Below, piece after piece: positions 34,555 through 44,498 of a stretch of DNA of 64,000 nucleotides. The stretch covers positions 290,282-354,281 of the forward strand of contig NZ_JAMQOJ010000008.1 in NCBI RefSeq assembly GCF_031626495.1, given 5' to 3'. The position numbers and the translations under genes were made by a program. The notes under the pieces were generated by a model that had not been told where the DNA came from, made no database searches, and saw only the letters and a program-made list of their open reading frames with translations. Numbering within the stretch: position 1 is the first letter of the stretch; the number at the start of each line of letters is the position of its first letter. Source of the stretch: Natrinema sp031626495. Lineage in GTDB: Archaea; Halobacteriota; Halobacteria; Halobacteriales; Natrialbaceae.

Positions 34555-35028
34555 TTAATCAGTGTCACGTCCCGTCGGGCGATCGGTGATCGTCCGTAGT
34601 ACGCGCTCGGAGAACTCGAGCTCCGAGAGCCCCGTTCCGAGCCGTTCGAACCACTCGCCTTCGACGTGCCAGCGACCGCGGACCGCCCCGTCGGTCGACA
34701 GCGACGTGGCCTCGAGCCGGCCCGGCGTCCACGCCCGCTCCTCGGCGACCGACCGGAGCGTCCGGATGACAGTACCGACCTCGTCGTTCGAGACTCGCGG
34801 CGAGTCGGTGACGACTTCGTACTCGAGTTCGATTCCGGCCCGGTCTTGGATCGGTGACTCGCCCGGTCGATAGTCGGCCGTCTCCGCGCTCTCGTCGGCC
34901 GCCGGGCCGTCCATCCACGCGAACCCGGTTACGTAGACGCCCTGGCCCATCAGCCGATTCTCGAGCGCCACGGGTAGGGGCGGTTCGCCGGATTCTGGTT
35001 CCGCGTCGCCGGAGCCTTCGTCGACCAT
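34555..35028 (-). CDS. Hypothetical haloarchaeal protein
   Basis: 157 residues, acidic, with an alpha/beta pattern (GIELEYEVVTDSPRVSNDEVGTVIRTLRSVAEERAW; RWHVEGEWFERLGTGLSE). I recognise the general look of a conserved haloarchaeal DUF but not the family. The ATG at 35028 is chosen; the frame continues to 35073. Confidence 0.6.
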   Translation of the reverse strand: MVDEGSGDAEPESGEPPLPVALENRLMGQGVYVTGFAWMDGPAADESAETADYRPGESPIQDRAGIELEYEVVTDSPRVSNDEVGTVIRTLRSVAEERAWTPGRLEATSLSTDGAVRGRWHVEGEWFERLGTGLSELEFSERVLRTITDRPTGRDTD

Positions 35029-35126
35029 ACGAATCGGTTCGACAGGAACAAAGAAAAGCCGGTCGGCAGACACGCCGTCGCCGCGGTGATGCGGCGATGC
35101 GGTCCCCGCCGCTCGGCGAGCCGTCT

Positions 35127-35771
35127 TCAGAGCGGATCGACGAGATCTTCGAGCGCGGCCGTCGGATCGTCGGCCTTCGCGACGCCGCTGGCGAGCAGGA
35201 CGCCCTCGGCACCGAGGTCGCCGGCGGCGACGACGTCGTCGCCCGTGCTGATACCCGCGCCACAGAGGACCGAAACGTCAGGATCGACGCGCTCGGCGGC
35301 CTCGACCGCGTCTTCGACGATATCGGGGTCGGCCTGGCTGACCGGCGTTCCGGTACCGATGAGTTCGGGGGGCTCGACGGCGACGGCGTCCGGTCCCAGC
35401 GCCGCGGCCGCGCCGATCTGGGCCGGATTGTTCGCGCAGACGACCGTCTCGAGCCCCGCTCGTTCGGCCGCCCGGACCGAACCGTCGATGTCGGCCAGTT
35501 TGAGCCGTCGCTCGGAGTGGTTGATCAGTGTCCCGTCCGCGCCCGCGTCGGCGACGGACTCGGCCAGCGTGTGGCCGGTGTTGCTTCCGTGCTCGATCGG
35601 ATCGACGTGCTGGGCCCACGTCTCGACGCCCGTCGCCGCGACGCGCTCGAGGTGGGCTGCCTGCGGTGCGACGACCAGACGAGCGTCGGTGGTCTCGTCG
35701 ACGTCGCGGACGGCTTCCGCGACGGCGACCGGATCACACGGATAGGTCTTCAGGTTAACGAGGACGAACAT
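35127..35771 (-). CDS. tpiA: Triosephosphate isomerase
   Basis: 214 residues, the short archaeal form. Interconverts dihydroxyacetone phosphate and glyceraldehyde-3-phosphate. Catalytic residues are visible in NLKTY (Asn6, Lys8), NHSERR (His) and AVEPPELIGTG (Glu), with phosphate-binding GAGISTGDD and LLASGVAKA at the end. Same strand as MBF1 but separated by 66 bases. Confidence 0.95.
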   Translation of the reverse strand: MFVLVNLKTYPCDPVAVAEAVRDVDETTDARLVVAPQAAHLERVAATGVETWAQHVDPIEHGSNTGHTLAESVADAGADGTLINHSERRLKLADIDGSVRAAERAGLETVVCANNPAQIGAAAALGPDAVAVEPPELIGTGTPVSQADPDIVEDAVEAAERVDPDVSVLCGAGISTGDDVVAAGDLGAEGVLLASGVAKADDPTAALEDLVDPL

Positions 35772-35837
35772 ATCGACATCCGCACCCGCACGAAAGAAAT
35801 AGCTTGCGAGTCCGGGACGGCGCGTTCGAGTCGGGCG

Positions 35838-36386
35838 TCAGTCCTTTCGCTTGACCACGTCGCCCAGCGTGTAGCTCCCCGTCGAGGAGCCGCCGGACCA
35901 TTCGGAGTCGCCGCCGGAACTGCCCTCCGCGCTCAGTTCGATCTCGAGATAGTTCTCGAGTTTGGACTGGACGCGGTCGCTCGGGAGCGTGTCGCCGCGT
36001 TCGATCTTGCGGATCAGGCTCGCCTTCTCGTTGAGTTCGTTCGCGAGATCGGACTGGCTGAGTCCCTTGCTCTCGCGGGCGTTGCGGACTCGGTCGTCGT
36101 AGTCGGTCGCCAACTCGTCCATGTCGTCGAACATGTCGGAGCGGCGGCGCTGGCTCGAGCCGCCCGAACTCGTAGACCCCGCGCTCGAACTGGAGGACTG
36201 TCCACCCCCTCCCGACGAGGACGAGCTCGAGCCGGTCGAGTACTTCGTCGACGTGCTCGAGGTCGAGGTCTGTTTGACCTCCGTGCCGAAATCGGTACAG
36301 TTCGAACACACGTCGAGCTTGGCGCCCTCGACTTTGATGGTCTTCGGGGACGACGTCTCGGCGCCACACATCTCGCACTGAACCAT
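35838..36386 (-). CDS. Multiprotein bridging factor 1 homologue
   Basis: 182 residues. N-terminal zinc ribbon CEMCGAE...CSNC (about 4-36), a long Ser/Gly linker, an Xre-type HTH at about 90-150 (RNARESKGLSQSDLANELNEKASLIRKIERGDTLPSD), and a tail ending VVKRKD. Archaeal MBF1 binds ribosomes and/or transcription factors. The linker is unusually serine-rich. Confidence 0.93.
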   Translation of the reverse strand: MVQCEMCGAETSSPKTIKVEGAKLDVCSNCTDFGTEVKQTSTSSTSTKYSTGSSSSSSGGGGQSSSSSAGSTSSGGSSQRRRSDMFDDMDELATDYDDRVRNARESKGLSQSDLANELNEKASLIRKIERGDTLPSDRVQSKLENYLEIELSAEGSSGGDSEWSGGSSTGSYTLGDVVKRKD

Positions 36387-36471
36387 GTGGGATTCTATAT
36401 CGTGGCGAGGGATAAAGCATGCGGCGCGGTCCCGATCGGAGAAAACCGTCAAAGCGCCGGCGAACGGTCGC

Positions 36472-37086
36472 TCACTCGAGCGCGACCCAGGAGTAGTAGA
36501 AGCGCTGGACCGCTGTCAGATGGCCGACCACCGCGAGGAAGACCAGCAGCCAGCCCACGAGCGTGAGGTCTGCGAAGAGCTCTCCCGGGAACGGGTACGC
36601 GAGGAAGCCGACGATCCCGATGATAGCCAGCCGGTCGGCTCGACCGACGAGCCCGCCGTAGACCCGGTCGAGGCCCACGGCCTGGGCCTGCGTCCCGAGG
36701 TAGGAGGTCATCACGACGCCGGTCACCGCAGCAAAGCCGAGGAGGTAGTTCTCGAGCCCCGCTGCCAGCCCGGCGATGACGACGATGTCGGCGTAGCGGT
36801 CGAGGACGTGATCCAGCAGGTCGCCGCCGGCCGAGGCGACCTCCTGTTCGCGCGCGAGCGCCCCGTCGACGATGTCCAGCCAGCCGTTGAGGAAGACCAG
36901 CGCCGCCGCCACGGCGTACCACATCGGATCCTCGAGGCCGCCGAGGGCGAAGGCTACCGCCGCCAGGATCGCCATCCCGAACGCGATCACGCTCACGCCG
37001 TTCGGCGTCATGCCGATGCGGTCGAACCCCGTGACGAACGGGTCGAGGAACCGCGAGACGTAGGGGCGGAACTTGTCGAGCGTCAC
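36472..37086 (-). CDS. CDP-alcohol phosphatidyltransferase (archaetidyl lipid synthesis)
   Basis: 204 residues, about six membrane helices. The signature D-G-x2-A-R-x8-G-x3-D-x3-D is seen as DGALAREQEVASAGGDLLDHVLD (about 73-95). It transfers a head group, probably inositol- or glycerol-phosphate, to CDP-archaeol. GTG start overlaps the stop of the kinase gene by three bases, last in the hisC operon. Confidence 0.88.
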   Translation of the reverse strand: MTLDKFRPYVSRFLDPFVTGFDRIGMTPNGVSVIAFGMAILAAVAFALGGLEDPMWYAVAAALVFLNGWLDIVDGALAREQEVASAGGDLLDHVLDRYADIVVIAGLAAGLENYLLGFAAVTGVVMTSYLGTQAQAVGLDRVYGGLVGRADRLAIIGIVGFLAYPFPGELFADLTLVGWLLVFLAVVGHLTAVQRFYYSWVALE

Positions 37087-37640
37087 GTCAGATACCCCAC
37101 GAAGTCGACCTCGCCGGCGCTCGGTTCGCGCTCGCCCGCCGCGACCGCTGCGAGGGCGTCGGCGACACTTTCGGGATCGCGGTCGGTCGTGTCGATCTCG
37201 TAGACCGACTCGAGGCCGTGTTCCTCGACGGCCTCCGAGAGGATCACGTCGAGGGCCTCACTCTCCGCGTTCTCGACGGCTTTCGCCTCGGATTCACCGC
37301 GCTCGAGCAGGCGCTCCTCGAGCGCCTCGGGCTGACACCGCAGGACGGCGACCCGATCTGCGTCGACGTGGTGGGCGAGGTGTGATTCGATCACCACGTT
37401 ATCGCGTCCGGCGACCCACTCGCGCAACGCGTCGATGTCGGCTATTTTGCTGTCGCGGTCGGCGTCGACCTCGGTGTACAGTTCCTCGTCTTCGAGGACG
37501 CGATTGAGGTGGATCACCTCGAGGCCGGAGGCCTGATCGTCCCCGTCGGCGTCGGCCGATCCGTCGGCCAGTCGGGCCTCGAGCAGTTCCGTCGCGGTCG
37601 TCTTCCCGGTGCCGGGCGTACCGGTGACGGCGACTCTCAC
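37083..37640 (-). CDS. Adenylate kinase-like P-loop kinase (Fap7/AK6 type)
   Basis: 185 residues from a GTG start (MRVAVTGTPGTGKTTATELL). P-loop TGTPGTGKTT is at 6-15, with NMP region LREWVAGRDNVVIESHLAHHV and lid LRCQPEALEERLLERGESEAK. Similar to archaeal AK6/Fap7 enzymes, which act in nucleotide balance and small-subunit ribosome maturation. GTGA overlap with hisC upstream. Confidence 0.85.
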   Translation of the reverse strand: MRVAVTGTPGTGKTTATELLEARLADGSADADGDDQASGLEVIHLNRVLEDEELYTEVDADRDSKIADIDALREWVAGRDNVVIESHLAHHVDADRVAVLRCQPEALEERLLERGESEAKAVENAESEALDVILSEAVEEHGLESVYEIDTTDRDPESVADALAAVAAGEREPSAGEVDFVGYLT

Positions 37641-38779
37641 GTGTCGGCCACCTCCGCGTCGGGGTCGGTGGATTCGGGCTCGAGGCCGAGATCGGCCAGC
37701 ACCCCGTTGAGCGTCTCGACGGCTCGCTCGGTCTCCGCGTCGGTACCGCAGGTGATTCGGATACAGCCCGGGAGGCCGAAGCTCGAGCAATCACGAACGA
37801 TGACGCCGCGCTCTTGCATCTCTTCGGCGACAGCGGTGGCGTCGCCGACGGCGACGAGAACGAAGTTCCCCTCGCTGTCCCAGACGTGTGTATCGACGTG
37901 TTCGCGCATATACGCGCGTGAGTCGCGGGCCGTCTCGACGGTCCGTTCGACGTGTTCCTCGTCCTCGATCGCGGCCAGTCCGGCCCGGCAGGCGAGTTCG
38001 CTCGCCGCGAACGGCGTATTCACGCGGGCGTAGGCGTCGGCCCACTCCGCGGGGACGACGGCGTAGCCGAGCCGGATACCGGCCAGTCCGTAGGCTTTCG
38101 AGAACGTCCGGAGGACGGCCACGTCGTCGCGGGCTGCGAAGCCGTTCCGGCCCTCGATGAGGGCGACGGCGCTGTCCCGATCGGCGAACTCGCCGTAGGC
38201 CTCGTCGACGACGATCAGCGTCTCGTCGTCGGTCTCGTCGGCGAGCCGCTCGATTTCGGCGAGCGGCATCGTCGAGCCGGTCGGGTTGTGCGGGCTGGTA
38301 ATCCAGATCACCCGTTCGCCGTCGGAGGCCTCGAGCACGGCGTCGGCCGTCTGGGCGAAGTCGTCGGCTCTCGAGAGTTCGTACTCCCGAACGTCGCCGT
38401 GGTGGAACCGGGAGCTCATCCCGTAGTAGGCGAAGCCGGGCGACGGAACGAGGACGTCGTCGCCGGGCTCTATGGTCGCCCGGTGGAGGTAGTCGATGGC
38501 TCCGTCGCCGCCGTTTGCCAGCCAGACCTGATCGTCGGCGACGTTCCAGCGGTCGGCGACGGCGCTCGTGAGGTCGGCGTGGGCGGCTTTGGGATAGGAA
38601 CTCACGCTCGCGGCCGTCTCGCGGATGGCCACGGCGGCGGCCGGCGAAGGCCCGTGCGGGTTCTCGTTCGAGGCGAGTTTGACGAATTCGGAGGGATCGC
38701 GCCCGAGTTCGCGGGCGACCTCCTCGATGCCTCGACCCGCCTCGTAGGCGACGTGGTCGGACAGGTCGCGCGGTTGCAT
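37637..38779 (-). CDS. hisC: Histidinol-phosphate aminotransferase
   Basis: 380 residues, class I PLP aminotransferase. PLP lysine K228 lies in RTFSKAYGLAGIRLGYAV; other markers are NENPHGPSPAA, WITSPHNPTGS and DEAYGEF. It makes histidinol phosphate from imidazole-acetol phosphate in the cytosol. First gene of a three-gene overlapping operon with a kinase and a lipid synthase. Confidence 0.95.
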   Translation of the reverse strand: MQPRDLSDHVAYEAGRGIEEVARELGRDPSEFVKLASNENPHGPSPAAAVAIRETAASVSSYPKAAHADLTSAVADRWNVADDQVWLANGGDGAIDYLHRATIEPGDDVLVPSPGFAYYGMSSRFHHGDVREYELSRADDFAQTADAVLEASDGERVIWITSPHNPTGSTMPLAEIERLADETDDETLIVVDEAYGEFADRDSAVALIEGRNGFAARDDVAVLRTFSKAYGLAGIRLGYAVVPAEWADAYARVNTPFAASELACRAGLAAIEDEEHVERTVETARDSRAYMREHVDTHVWDSEGNFVLVAVGDATAVAEEMQERGVIVRDCSSFGLPGCIRITCGTDAETERAVETLNGVLADLGLEPESTDPDAEVADT

Positions 38780-38928
38780 ACGCGAATCCTGTTTCCCGTG
38801 GCTCTTAAGGGTGCTTACATGTGGTGAGTCGCTCGCGTTCGGCTATCACACTCAGGGACGGACTCGAGCCCAGCGGAGCCGTCGCGAGCGGTCGTCACGA
38901 TGCTCCCGTCTCGACAGTCACGCTGAGC

Positions 38929-39297
38929 CTACCGGAGCCTCCAGAGCAACGACCGGAGTTTGTATCCCAACGAGCCGCGCTGATAGCCGGTCCACCCGCT
39001 CATCCCGCCGGCGAGCGTCGCCGCGTCGTACCCCTCGTCGACCAGCAGAGCGGTCGCCCGCTTGGCGACCACGCCCATCTTGCACACCACGACCACCTCC
39101 TCGTCGGCCGGAATCTCGTCGAGTCGATCGCGTAGCGCCTCCTCGTCGCCCCGTCGCAGTGCTCCGTAGACCGGCACGTTGTGGCTGTTCTCGATCGCGT
39201 TCGACTGAAAGGCCGAGCGCGGGCGGATATCCAGCAGAAACGGGTCGTCTCCCGAGTCGAGCCGCTCGGCCAATTCGTCCGGACGGATACCACTCAT
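38929..39297 (-). CDS. Single-domain rhodanese
   Basis: 122 residues. Rhodanese fold with active-site loop VVVCKMGVVAKRA containing the persulfide cysteine, preceded by FLLDIRPRSAFQSNAIENSHNVP and ending in GMSGWTGYQRGSLGYKL. Likely sulfur relay or detoxification. The ATG at 39297 (MSGIRPDEL) is chosen over longer arginine-rich frames. Confidence 0.85.
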   Translation of the reverse strand: MSGIRPDELAERLDSGDDPFLLDIRPRSAFQSNAIENSHNVPVYGALRRGDEEALRDRLDEIPADEEVVVVCKMGVVAKRATALLVDEGYDAATLAGGMSGWTGYQRGSLGYKLRSLLWRLR

Positions 39298-39355
39298 CGA
39301 CACTATATTGTCTCGTATGAACAAAACCGTGGCGCTTCGAGCGGACCCCCGCGTA

Positions 39356-41149
39356 TCACTCCCCTCGGAGCCGCTCGAGCCGTTCCAGCGTGTCCGCGTC
39401 CTCGGGATCCTTGTCCGACCGCACACCCTGAAACCGCGGGAACCGTAGCGCATAGCCCGACGAGTAGGTCGGCGAGGACTGGATCTCCTCGTAGCCGACC
39501 TCGAAGACGACCGCGGGCTCGAGGTCGACCGCTTGGCCCTCCTCGGCAGCGATGTGGGGCTCGAGCAGTTCGGTCAGTTCCGCGAGTTTCTCGTCGGTGA
39601 TCCCGGTTGCAACCTTGCCGACCGTCTCCAAGCGGTCGTCGGCCTGCACGGACAGCTCGAACGTGCCGAGGAACGTCGCGCGCCGGCCCTCGCCCCACTC
39701 AGCGCCGGTCACGACGCAGTCGAGCGTCTCCACGTCGGGCTTGCGCTTGCGCCAGTGTTTCCCGCGCCGGCCCGGTGAGTAGGCCGATTCGGGGTCTTTG
39801 AGCATGATCCCCTCGTGGCCCGCCTCGAGAGCGTCGGCGTCGATCGACTCGATCTCGTCGGGATCGTCGGTGTGCCAGAGCAGCGAGAGGCCCTCGACGT
39901 CTTCGTCTGCGACTGCGTCGTCCGTGTCGCTACCGGCCCCGGAATCGGCCAGTACCGACCGCAGCCGTTCGTGACGCGTCGTCAGCGGCTCCGCGAGCAA
40001 GTCCTCACCGTCCGCGTGCAGGCAGTCGAAGAAGACCGGACGCACCGTCACGTTCTCGCGGGCCTTCGCCACGTCGTGTTTCCGCCGAAAGCGCTTGAGC
40101 ACCTCCTGGAACGGGAGCGGGCTCCCGTCGCCGTCGACCGCGACGACTTCGCCGTCGAGAATCGCGGGTTCCGCGAGCGTCTCTTCCGCGAACTCGACCA
40201 CCTCGGGGAGCGCGTCGGTCACGTCCTCCATGTTTCTCGAGAAGACGCGCGTCTCCGCCACCGATCCGTCGGCCGCTCCCGGATCGCCGGGCTCGTGGTG
40301 GAGTTGTATTCTGGCCCCGTCGTACTTCCACTCCACCGCGGCTTCCGCCCACTCCTCGAGCGCGTCGGTGACCGTCCCCGCCTGGGCGAGCATCGCCTGG
40401 ATCGGGCGCCCGACCGCGAGATCCATCCCGTCCAGCCCGTCGACCCCCTCGTCGCGCGCAATCCGTGCGACCTGCCCGTAATCGTTCGAGACCTGCAGGG
40501 CGCGCTCGACCCGATCCTCGGGCACCTCGAACGCCTCGGCGATCGCGTCGCGGACGGTCCCCTCGCCGACGCCGATGCGCATCTCCGAGAGGACGAGCCG
40601 GGCGAGGTATCGGGCCTCCTCGCTCGCACAGCGGTTGAACAGGCCGAACAGCAGGTCGACCTTGCGGTCCTGGCTGCCCGAGCCCTCGGCGTGGGCGAGT
40701 TCCTCGAGCGTGTCCGCGACCTCGCGGACGGTCAGGTCGTCGCCACCGCCGCCCTCGCTCCCCGATCCGCCGCCCGCGAAGGCACCCAGCCCCTGCTGGC
40801 CGCCGAACTCGTAGCTCGCCGCCACGTCGCCGATTTCGCCGATCTCCGCGAGTCGGTCCTCGACGTCGTCGGCGCTGACGTTCGTCCCCGCCGCGCGAGC
40901 GATCGCCTCGTAACACGCGCTCGGGCCGATATCGAGCGTCGTCGAGTCCCAGGCCGGGAACACCCGTCCCTGAACGAAGCGGGCGACGATCTCGAGCGTC
41001 TGCGGTTCCACCGCGTCATCAGAGGACCGTCGCTCCTCGCCCTCGTCACTCGCGTCCACGAGCAGGTCCCGAACGTGGGCGACGATCTCGAGGTCGGCGG
41101 GCTCGGCTTCGATCGTCCCGGCGCGGTCGGCGAACGTGGCGAACTCCAT
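39356..41149 (-). CDS. lig: ATP-dependent DNA ligase
   Basis: 597 residues. The DNA-binding domain (about 1-220) is followed by the adenylation domain with motif I EWKYDGARIQLH carrying K275, motif III-like FSRNMEDVTDALPE, ILDGEVVAVDGDGSP, and motif V-like GIMLKDPESAYSPGRRGKHWRKRKPD. The C-terminal OB fold ends with ALRFPRFQGVRSDKDPEDADTL. It seals nicks in replication and repair. An acidic, glycine-rich insert at about 125-140 is a haloarchaeal feature. Confidence 0.97.
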   Translation of the reverse strand: MEFATFADRAGTIEAEPADLEIVAHVRDLLVDASDEGEERRSSDDAVEPQTLEIVARFVQGRVFPAWDSTTLDIGPSACYEAIARAAGTNVSADDVEDRLAEIGEIGDVAASYEFGGQQGLGAFAGGGSGSEGGGGDDLTVREVADTLEELAHAEGSGSQDRKVDLLFGLFNRCASEEARYLARLVLSEMRIGVGEGTVRDAIAEAFEVPEDRVERALQVSNDYGQVARIARDEGVDGLDGMDLAVGRPIQAMLAQAGTVTDALEEWAEAAVEWKYDGARIQLHHEPGDPGAADGSVAETRVFSRNMEDVTDALPEVVEFAEETLAEPAILDGEVVAVDGDGSPLPFQEVLKRFRRKHDVAKARENVTVRPVFFDCLHADGEDLLAEPLTTRHERLRSVLADSGAGSDTDDAVADEDVEGLSLLWHTDDPDEIESIDADALEAGHEGIMLKDPESAYSPGRRGKHWRKRKPDVETLDCVVTGAEWGEGRRATFLGTFELSVQADDRLETVGKVATGITDEKLAELTELLEPHIAAEEGQAVDLEPAVVFEVGYEEIQSSPTYSSGYALRFPRFQGVRSDKDPEDADTLERLERLRGE

Positions 41150-41249
41150 CGGCCGACTCTATCGCCGCGGGGAGTAAAACGATTCTGAGACGCGATCGAG
41201 CCGGCGCAGAGGGACGCGTTTAAAGGCCCTCGCGTCCCCACAGGGAGGT

Positions 41250-42803
41250 ATGCCAGAGGAGGAACTCGCCGCGCGGGTCGCGGACGTGCTGGCGGTCGAC
41301 GCCGACGACTTCCGCGAGCGGGCCGAGGCGGACGCCGAGGTGATCAAAGACGCCGTCGAGGAGGGCGTCTTCGACAACCCGCAGGCGATCGTCGGCTTCG
41401 AGTACGAGTTTTACGCCGTCAAGGCCGACGACTGCACGCTCCGGCGGGTTCCGCGCCGACTGCTCGAACTAATCGGCTTCGAGAAGGAACTCGGCCTGCA
41501 CAACGCGGAGATGGTGACCAGTCCGCAGCCGCTGAACGCCCCCGGGCTGGCCGCGCAGGAATCGGAAGTGAAAGCGCGCCTGCAGACGGCGCTTGACGTG
41601 ACCCAGTCCGAACGGATGCGGCTGGTGAGCGACGCGCTCTGGACGATTCCGCCCGAGGGCGAGGAGGCCGGTACCTACCTCACCGACAGCGTCGAGCGAA
41701 CCGCGGTCGCACCGGACGGAACCGAGCGCCGATTTCGCATCGCGACGAACATGAGCGACTCAGCGCGCTACCACGCGATGGCCAACACCGATCAGGCCGA
41801 CTCCGCGGGAATGCGCATCGAGGCGCCCCACGTCTCGCTGCAGGCCGACACCGTCATGCCCGAGAGCCTCATCACCTCGATCCAGCCCCATTATCAGGTG
41901 GCTCACGCACCCGACCTCCCCGAGTACTTTAACTACGCCCTGCGAGTCGCGGGGCCGCTGTTGGCACTGGGGGTCAACTCCCCGTTCTTCCCTGCCGACC
42001 TGTACGACGAGGACGCGACCGCCGACGAGATCCTTCGTGACGGCTGGATGGAACACCGAATCAGCGTCTTCGAGACCGCCCTCAACGACCCAACTACGGG
42101 GGAGGGAAAGGTCCGGTTCCCACACGACCTCGAGACCGTCGAGGAAGCCATCGATCGGATCGCTGCCGACGATACGATCGTCCCGATGCCGGTCGGCTCC
42201 GGCGATCGGTTCGACGATCAGTTCCCCCACTTCAGCCGCAAACACGGCACCTACTGGCGGTGGATCCGCCCGGTCTTCGGGGGCCCGACCCGCTCGGCCG
42301 CCAACGCCCGCATCGAGTTCCGGCCGATCCCCGCCCAGCCGACTGTCCGTGACTCGATCTCGTTCCTCGCCGCCTTCGCCGGCCTGATGGAGAGTCTGAC
42401 CCGGCTCGAGCATCCCGTCGTCGAGCTCGACTGGCAGATCGCCCGCGAGAACTTCTACGCCGCGATGGTCGACGGTCTCGGGGCCGACCTGACCTGGATC
42501 ACCAACGACGGCAAGGAGACGACCGATGGCCTCGCGCTCTACGAGGATCTGCTGGCCCACGCCGAGGACGGCCTGACCAACCGCGGGCTGAGCGAGGAGG
42601 ACGCCGCGAAGTACCTCTACCCGCTCCGGCGGCGCGTCCGCCAGGGCGTGACGCCGGCGAGCTGGAAACGCGAGCAGGTCCGGGCCGAACTCGAGGACGA
42701 GACCGATCTCGCCGACGCGATCGCTGCGATGCAACAGGAGTACGTGACACGGCAGTCCGAGACGCTACTCGAGGGGAGCTTCGCGGACTGGATCGGCGAC
42801 TAG
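41250..42803 (+). CDS. GCS2-like (glutamate-cysteine ligase superfamily) protein
   Basis: 517 residues. The N-terminal IVGFEYEFYAVK resembles the GCS2 start motif; central MRIEAPHVSLQAD and EFRPIPAQPTVRDSISFLAAFAGLM match the carboxylate-amine ligase fold. The substrate is unknown. Haloarchaea use gamma-glutamylcysteine made by GshA, but this protein is longer than the known GshA, so another amino-acid ligase role is possible. Divergent from the ligase gene with 100 bases between. Confidence 0.6.
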   Translation: MPEEELAARVADVLAVDADDFRERAEADAEVIKDAVEEGVFDNPQAIVGFEYEFYAVKADDCTLRRVPRRLLELIGFEKELGLHNAEMVTSPQPLNAPGLAAQESEVKARLQTALDVTQSERMRLVSDALWTIPPEGEEAGTYLTDSVERTAVAPDGTERRFRIATNMSDSARYHAMANTDQADSAGMRIEAPHVSLQADTVMPESLITSIQPHYQVAHAPDLPEYFNYALRVAGPLLALGVNSPFFPADLYDEDATADEILRDGWMEHRISVFETALNDPTTGEGKVRFPHDLETVEEAIDRIAADDTIVPMPVGSGDRFDDQFPHFSRKHGTYWRWIRPVFGGPTRSAANARIEFRPIPAQPTVRDSISFLAAFAGLMESLTRLEHPVVELDWQIARENFYAAMVDGLGADLTWITNDGKETTDGLALYEDLLAHAEDGLTNRGLSEEDAAKYLYPLRRRVRQGVTPASWKREQVRAELEDETDLADAIAAMQQEYVTRQSETLLEGSFADWIGD

Positions 42804-42848
42804 GGTTCGACGACGTTCGTCGCGGCGTCGGCGGGCAAAAAGCGGAGA

Positions 42849-44252
42849 TTATCGGGCCGGGGTGGGCTCGACGTTCTGGTTCGTTCGGAACAGGTTCTCC
42901 GGGTCGTACGTCGCCTTGATCTCGGCAAGCCGGTCGTAGTTGTCGCCGTAGGCGATGTTCTCCTCCCCTTCGCGCTCGCTGACGAAGTTCACGTAGACGC
43001 CGCCGGTCGCGTACGGTCTCATGGCGTCGTAGAACTCCCGGGACCAGGCGATGCAGTCGTCGTCCATCGCGGGATCCTCCCAGCGCGTGTGCACGTTCAT
43101 GCCGTACGCGGCGTCCCGGTGTGGGAACGCAGTCTCGTCCGTCGAGACTCGCGCCATCGCACCGCCGAGCTGTGCGAAGAAAATTTCGGACTGCATCGAC
43201 GGCAGGTTCCGCGCGTATTCGACCGCGGTATCGATGGCCTCGTCGGAGAGTTCCCTGAAGTTGTGGGACTTCCAGTAGTTCCGAGCGCCCTCGGTGAGCA
43301 GCGGATCGAACGCCTGCTGGAACGCCGCGTACCGGTGCGGACCGACGGTGTCGACGATGGGGTCGCCGTACTCGCGGATCGGGGCCAGCACAGCCTCCCC
43401 CTCGGCCACGTCGCCCGCGTAGAACGGGATCACGACGAGCACGTCCTCGCCGTGGACGTCCTCGGGGAGGAACGGGAGCGGCGGTGCCTTCCGGAGGACG
43501 GCCCAGACCGTCGATTCGTCCGGCGCGTTTTCGTTGTGATCGCGGATGTGGCGGAGGACGTCCGGCGCGTCCGCGCCGTGATAAACGACCAGTCCCGCGA
43601 GTACCTCGGGTCCGACCTCGTGGAGATCGAACTCGAAGGCTGTGACGACGCCGAAGTTGCCGCCGCCGCCGCGGACGCCCCAGAACAGATCCGGGTTCTC
43701 CGCCTCGCTCGCGTGGTGCAACTCGCCGTCCGCGGTGACGATGTCGACCGAGCGCAGGTTGTCCACGGTCATGCCGTACGTGCGCGTGAGCCAGCCGAAA
43801 CCGCCGCCCAGCGTGAGTCCGGCAATGCCCGTCGTCGAGTTGATTCCCAGCGGCGTCGCCAGCCCGAACGCCTGCGTCTCGTGGTCGAAATCGGCGAGCG
43901 TCGCCCCCGGCTCGACGCGCGCCGTCCGCTCCTCCGGATCGACGCGGACCGACCGCATCGCCGAGAGATCGAGCATCAGTCCGTCGTCACAGACCGCATT
44001 TCCCGCGATGTTGTGTCCGCCGCCCCGAACCGCCAGCGCCAGGTCGTGATCGCGCGCGAAATTCACCGCGGCGATCACGTCCGAAACGCCCCTCGAGCGG
44101 ACGATAAACGCCGGGTACTTGTCGATCATTCCGTTCCAGACCGCTCGCGCGTCGTCGTAGTTCGGATCCTCCGGTCGGAGTACCTCACCGTGGAGTCGCT
44201 CGCCGAATCCGTTCAATGCACCGTCGTCTACGGGCGTGGTAGTTACTGCCAT
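42849..44252 (-). CDS. FAD-linked BBE-type oxidoreductase
   Basis: 467 residues. FAD_binding_4 domain (about 50-190) with AVRGGGHNIAGNAVCDDGLMLD: the His (about 79) is at the place of covalent FAD attachment. FGLATPLGINSTTGIAGLTLGGG follows, and the C-terminal BBE segment ends NYDRLAEIKATYDPENLFRTNQN. It oxidises alcohol groups, for example sugars, with O2. Paralogue of the divergent gene at 44499. Confidence 0.88.
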   Translation of the reverse strand: MAVTTTPVDDGALNGFGERLHGEVLRPEDPNYDDARAVWNGMIDKYPAFIVRSRGVSDVIAAVNFARDHDLALAVRGGGHNIAGNAVCDDGLMLDLSAMRSVRVDPEERTARVEPGATLADFDHETQAFGLATPLGINSTTGIAGLTLGGGFGWLTRTYGMTVDNLRSVDIVTADGELHHASEAENPDLFWGVRGGGGNFGVVTAFEFDLHEVGPEVLAGLVVYHGADAPDVLRHIRDHNENAPDESTVWAVLRKAPPLPFLPEDVHGEDVLVVIPFYAGDVAEGEAVLAPIREYGDPIVDTVGPHRYAAFQQAFDPLLTEGARNYWKSHNFRELSDEAIDTAVEYARNLPSMQSEIFFAQLGGAMARVSTDETAFPHRDAAYGMNVHTRWEDPAMDDDCIAWSREFYDAMRPYATGGVYVNFVSEREGEENIAYGDNYDRLAEIKATYDPENLFRTNQNVEPTPAR

Positions 44253-44498
44253 TGTCCCCCAGTAGCCGTACGCCTCGCCCGAGCATATAGTCTCACATAA
44301 TTAATAATTATAGTAGCTCCGGCGACCGAGAGAGACTCCTGCGCTGGCGCGTTGGTACGTCTCCTCGATGCATCGGGCTCGGAGAGTTCGGAGCGCTCGA
44401 GGACACGATTCGTAGCCCGTGCTGGGACATATCTGCGCGACTGATCGTCGTGTTGGATATACTACTGTTTTATCTCCGTTAGACACCTATCGTGATAT

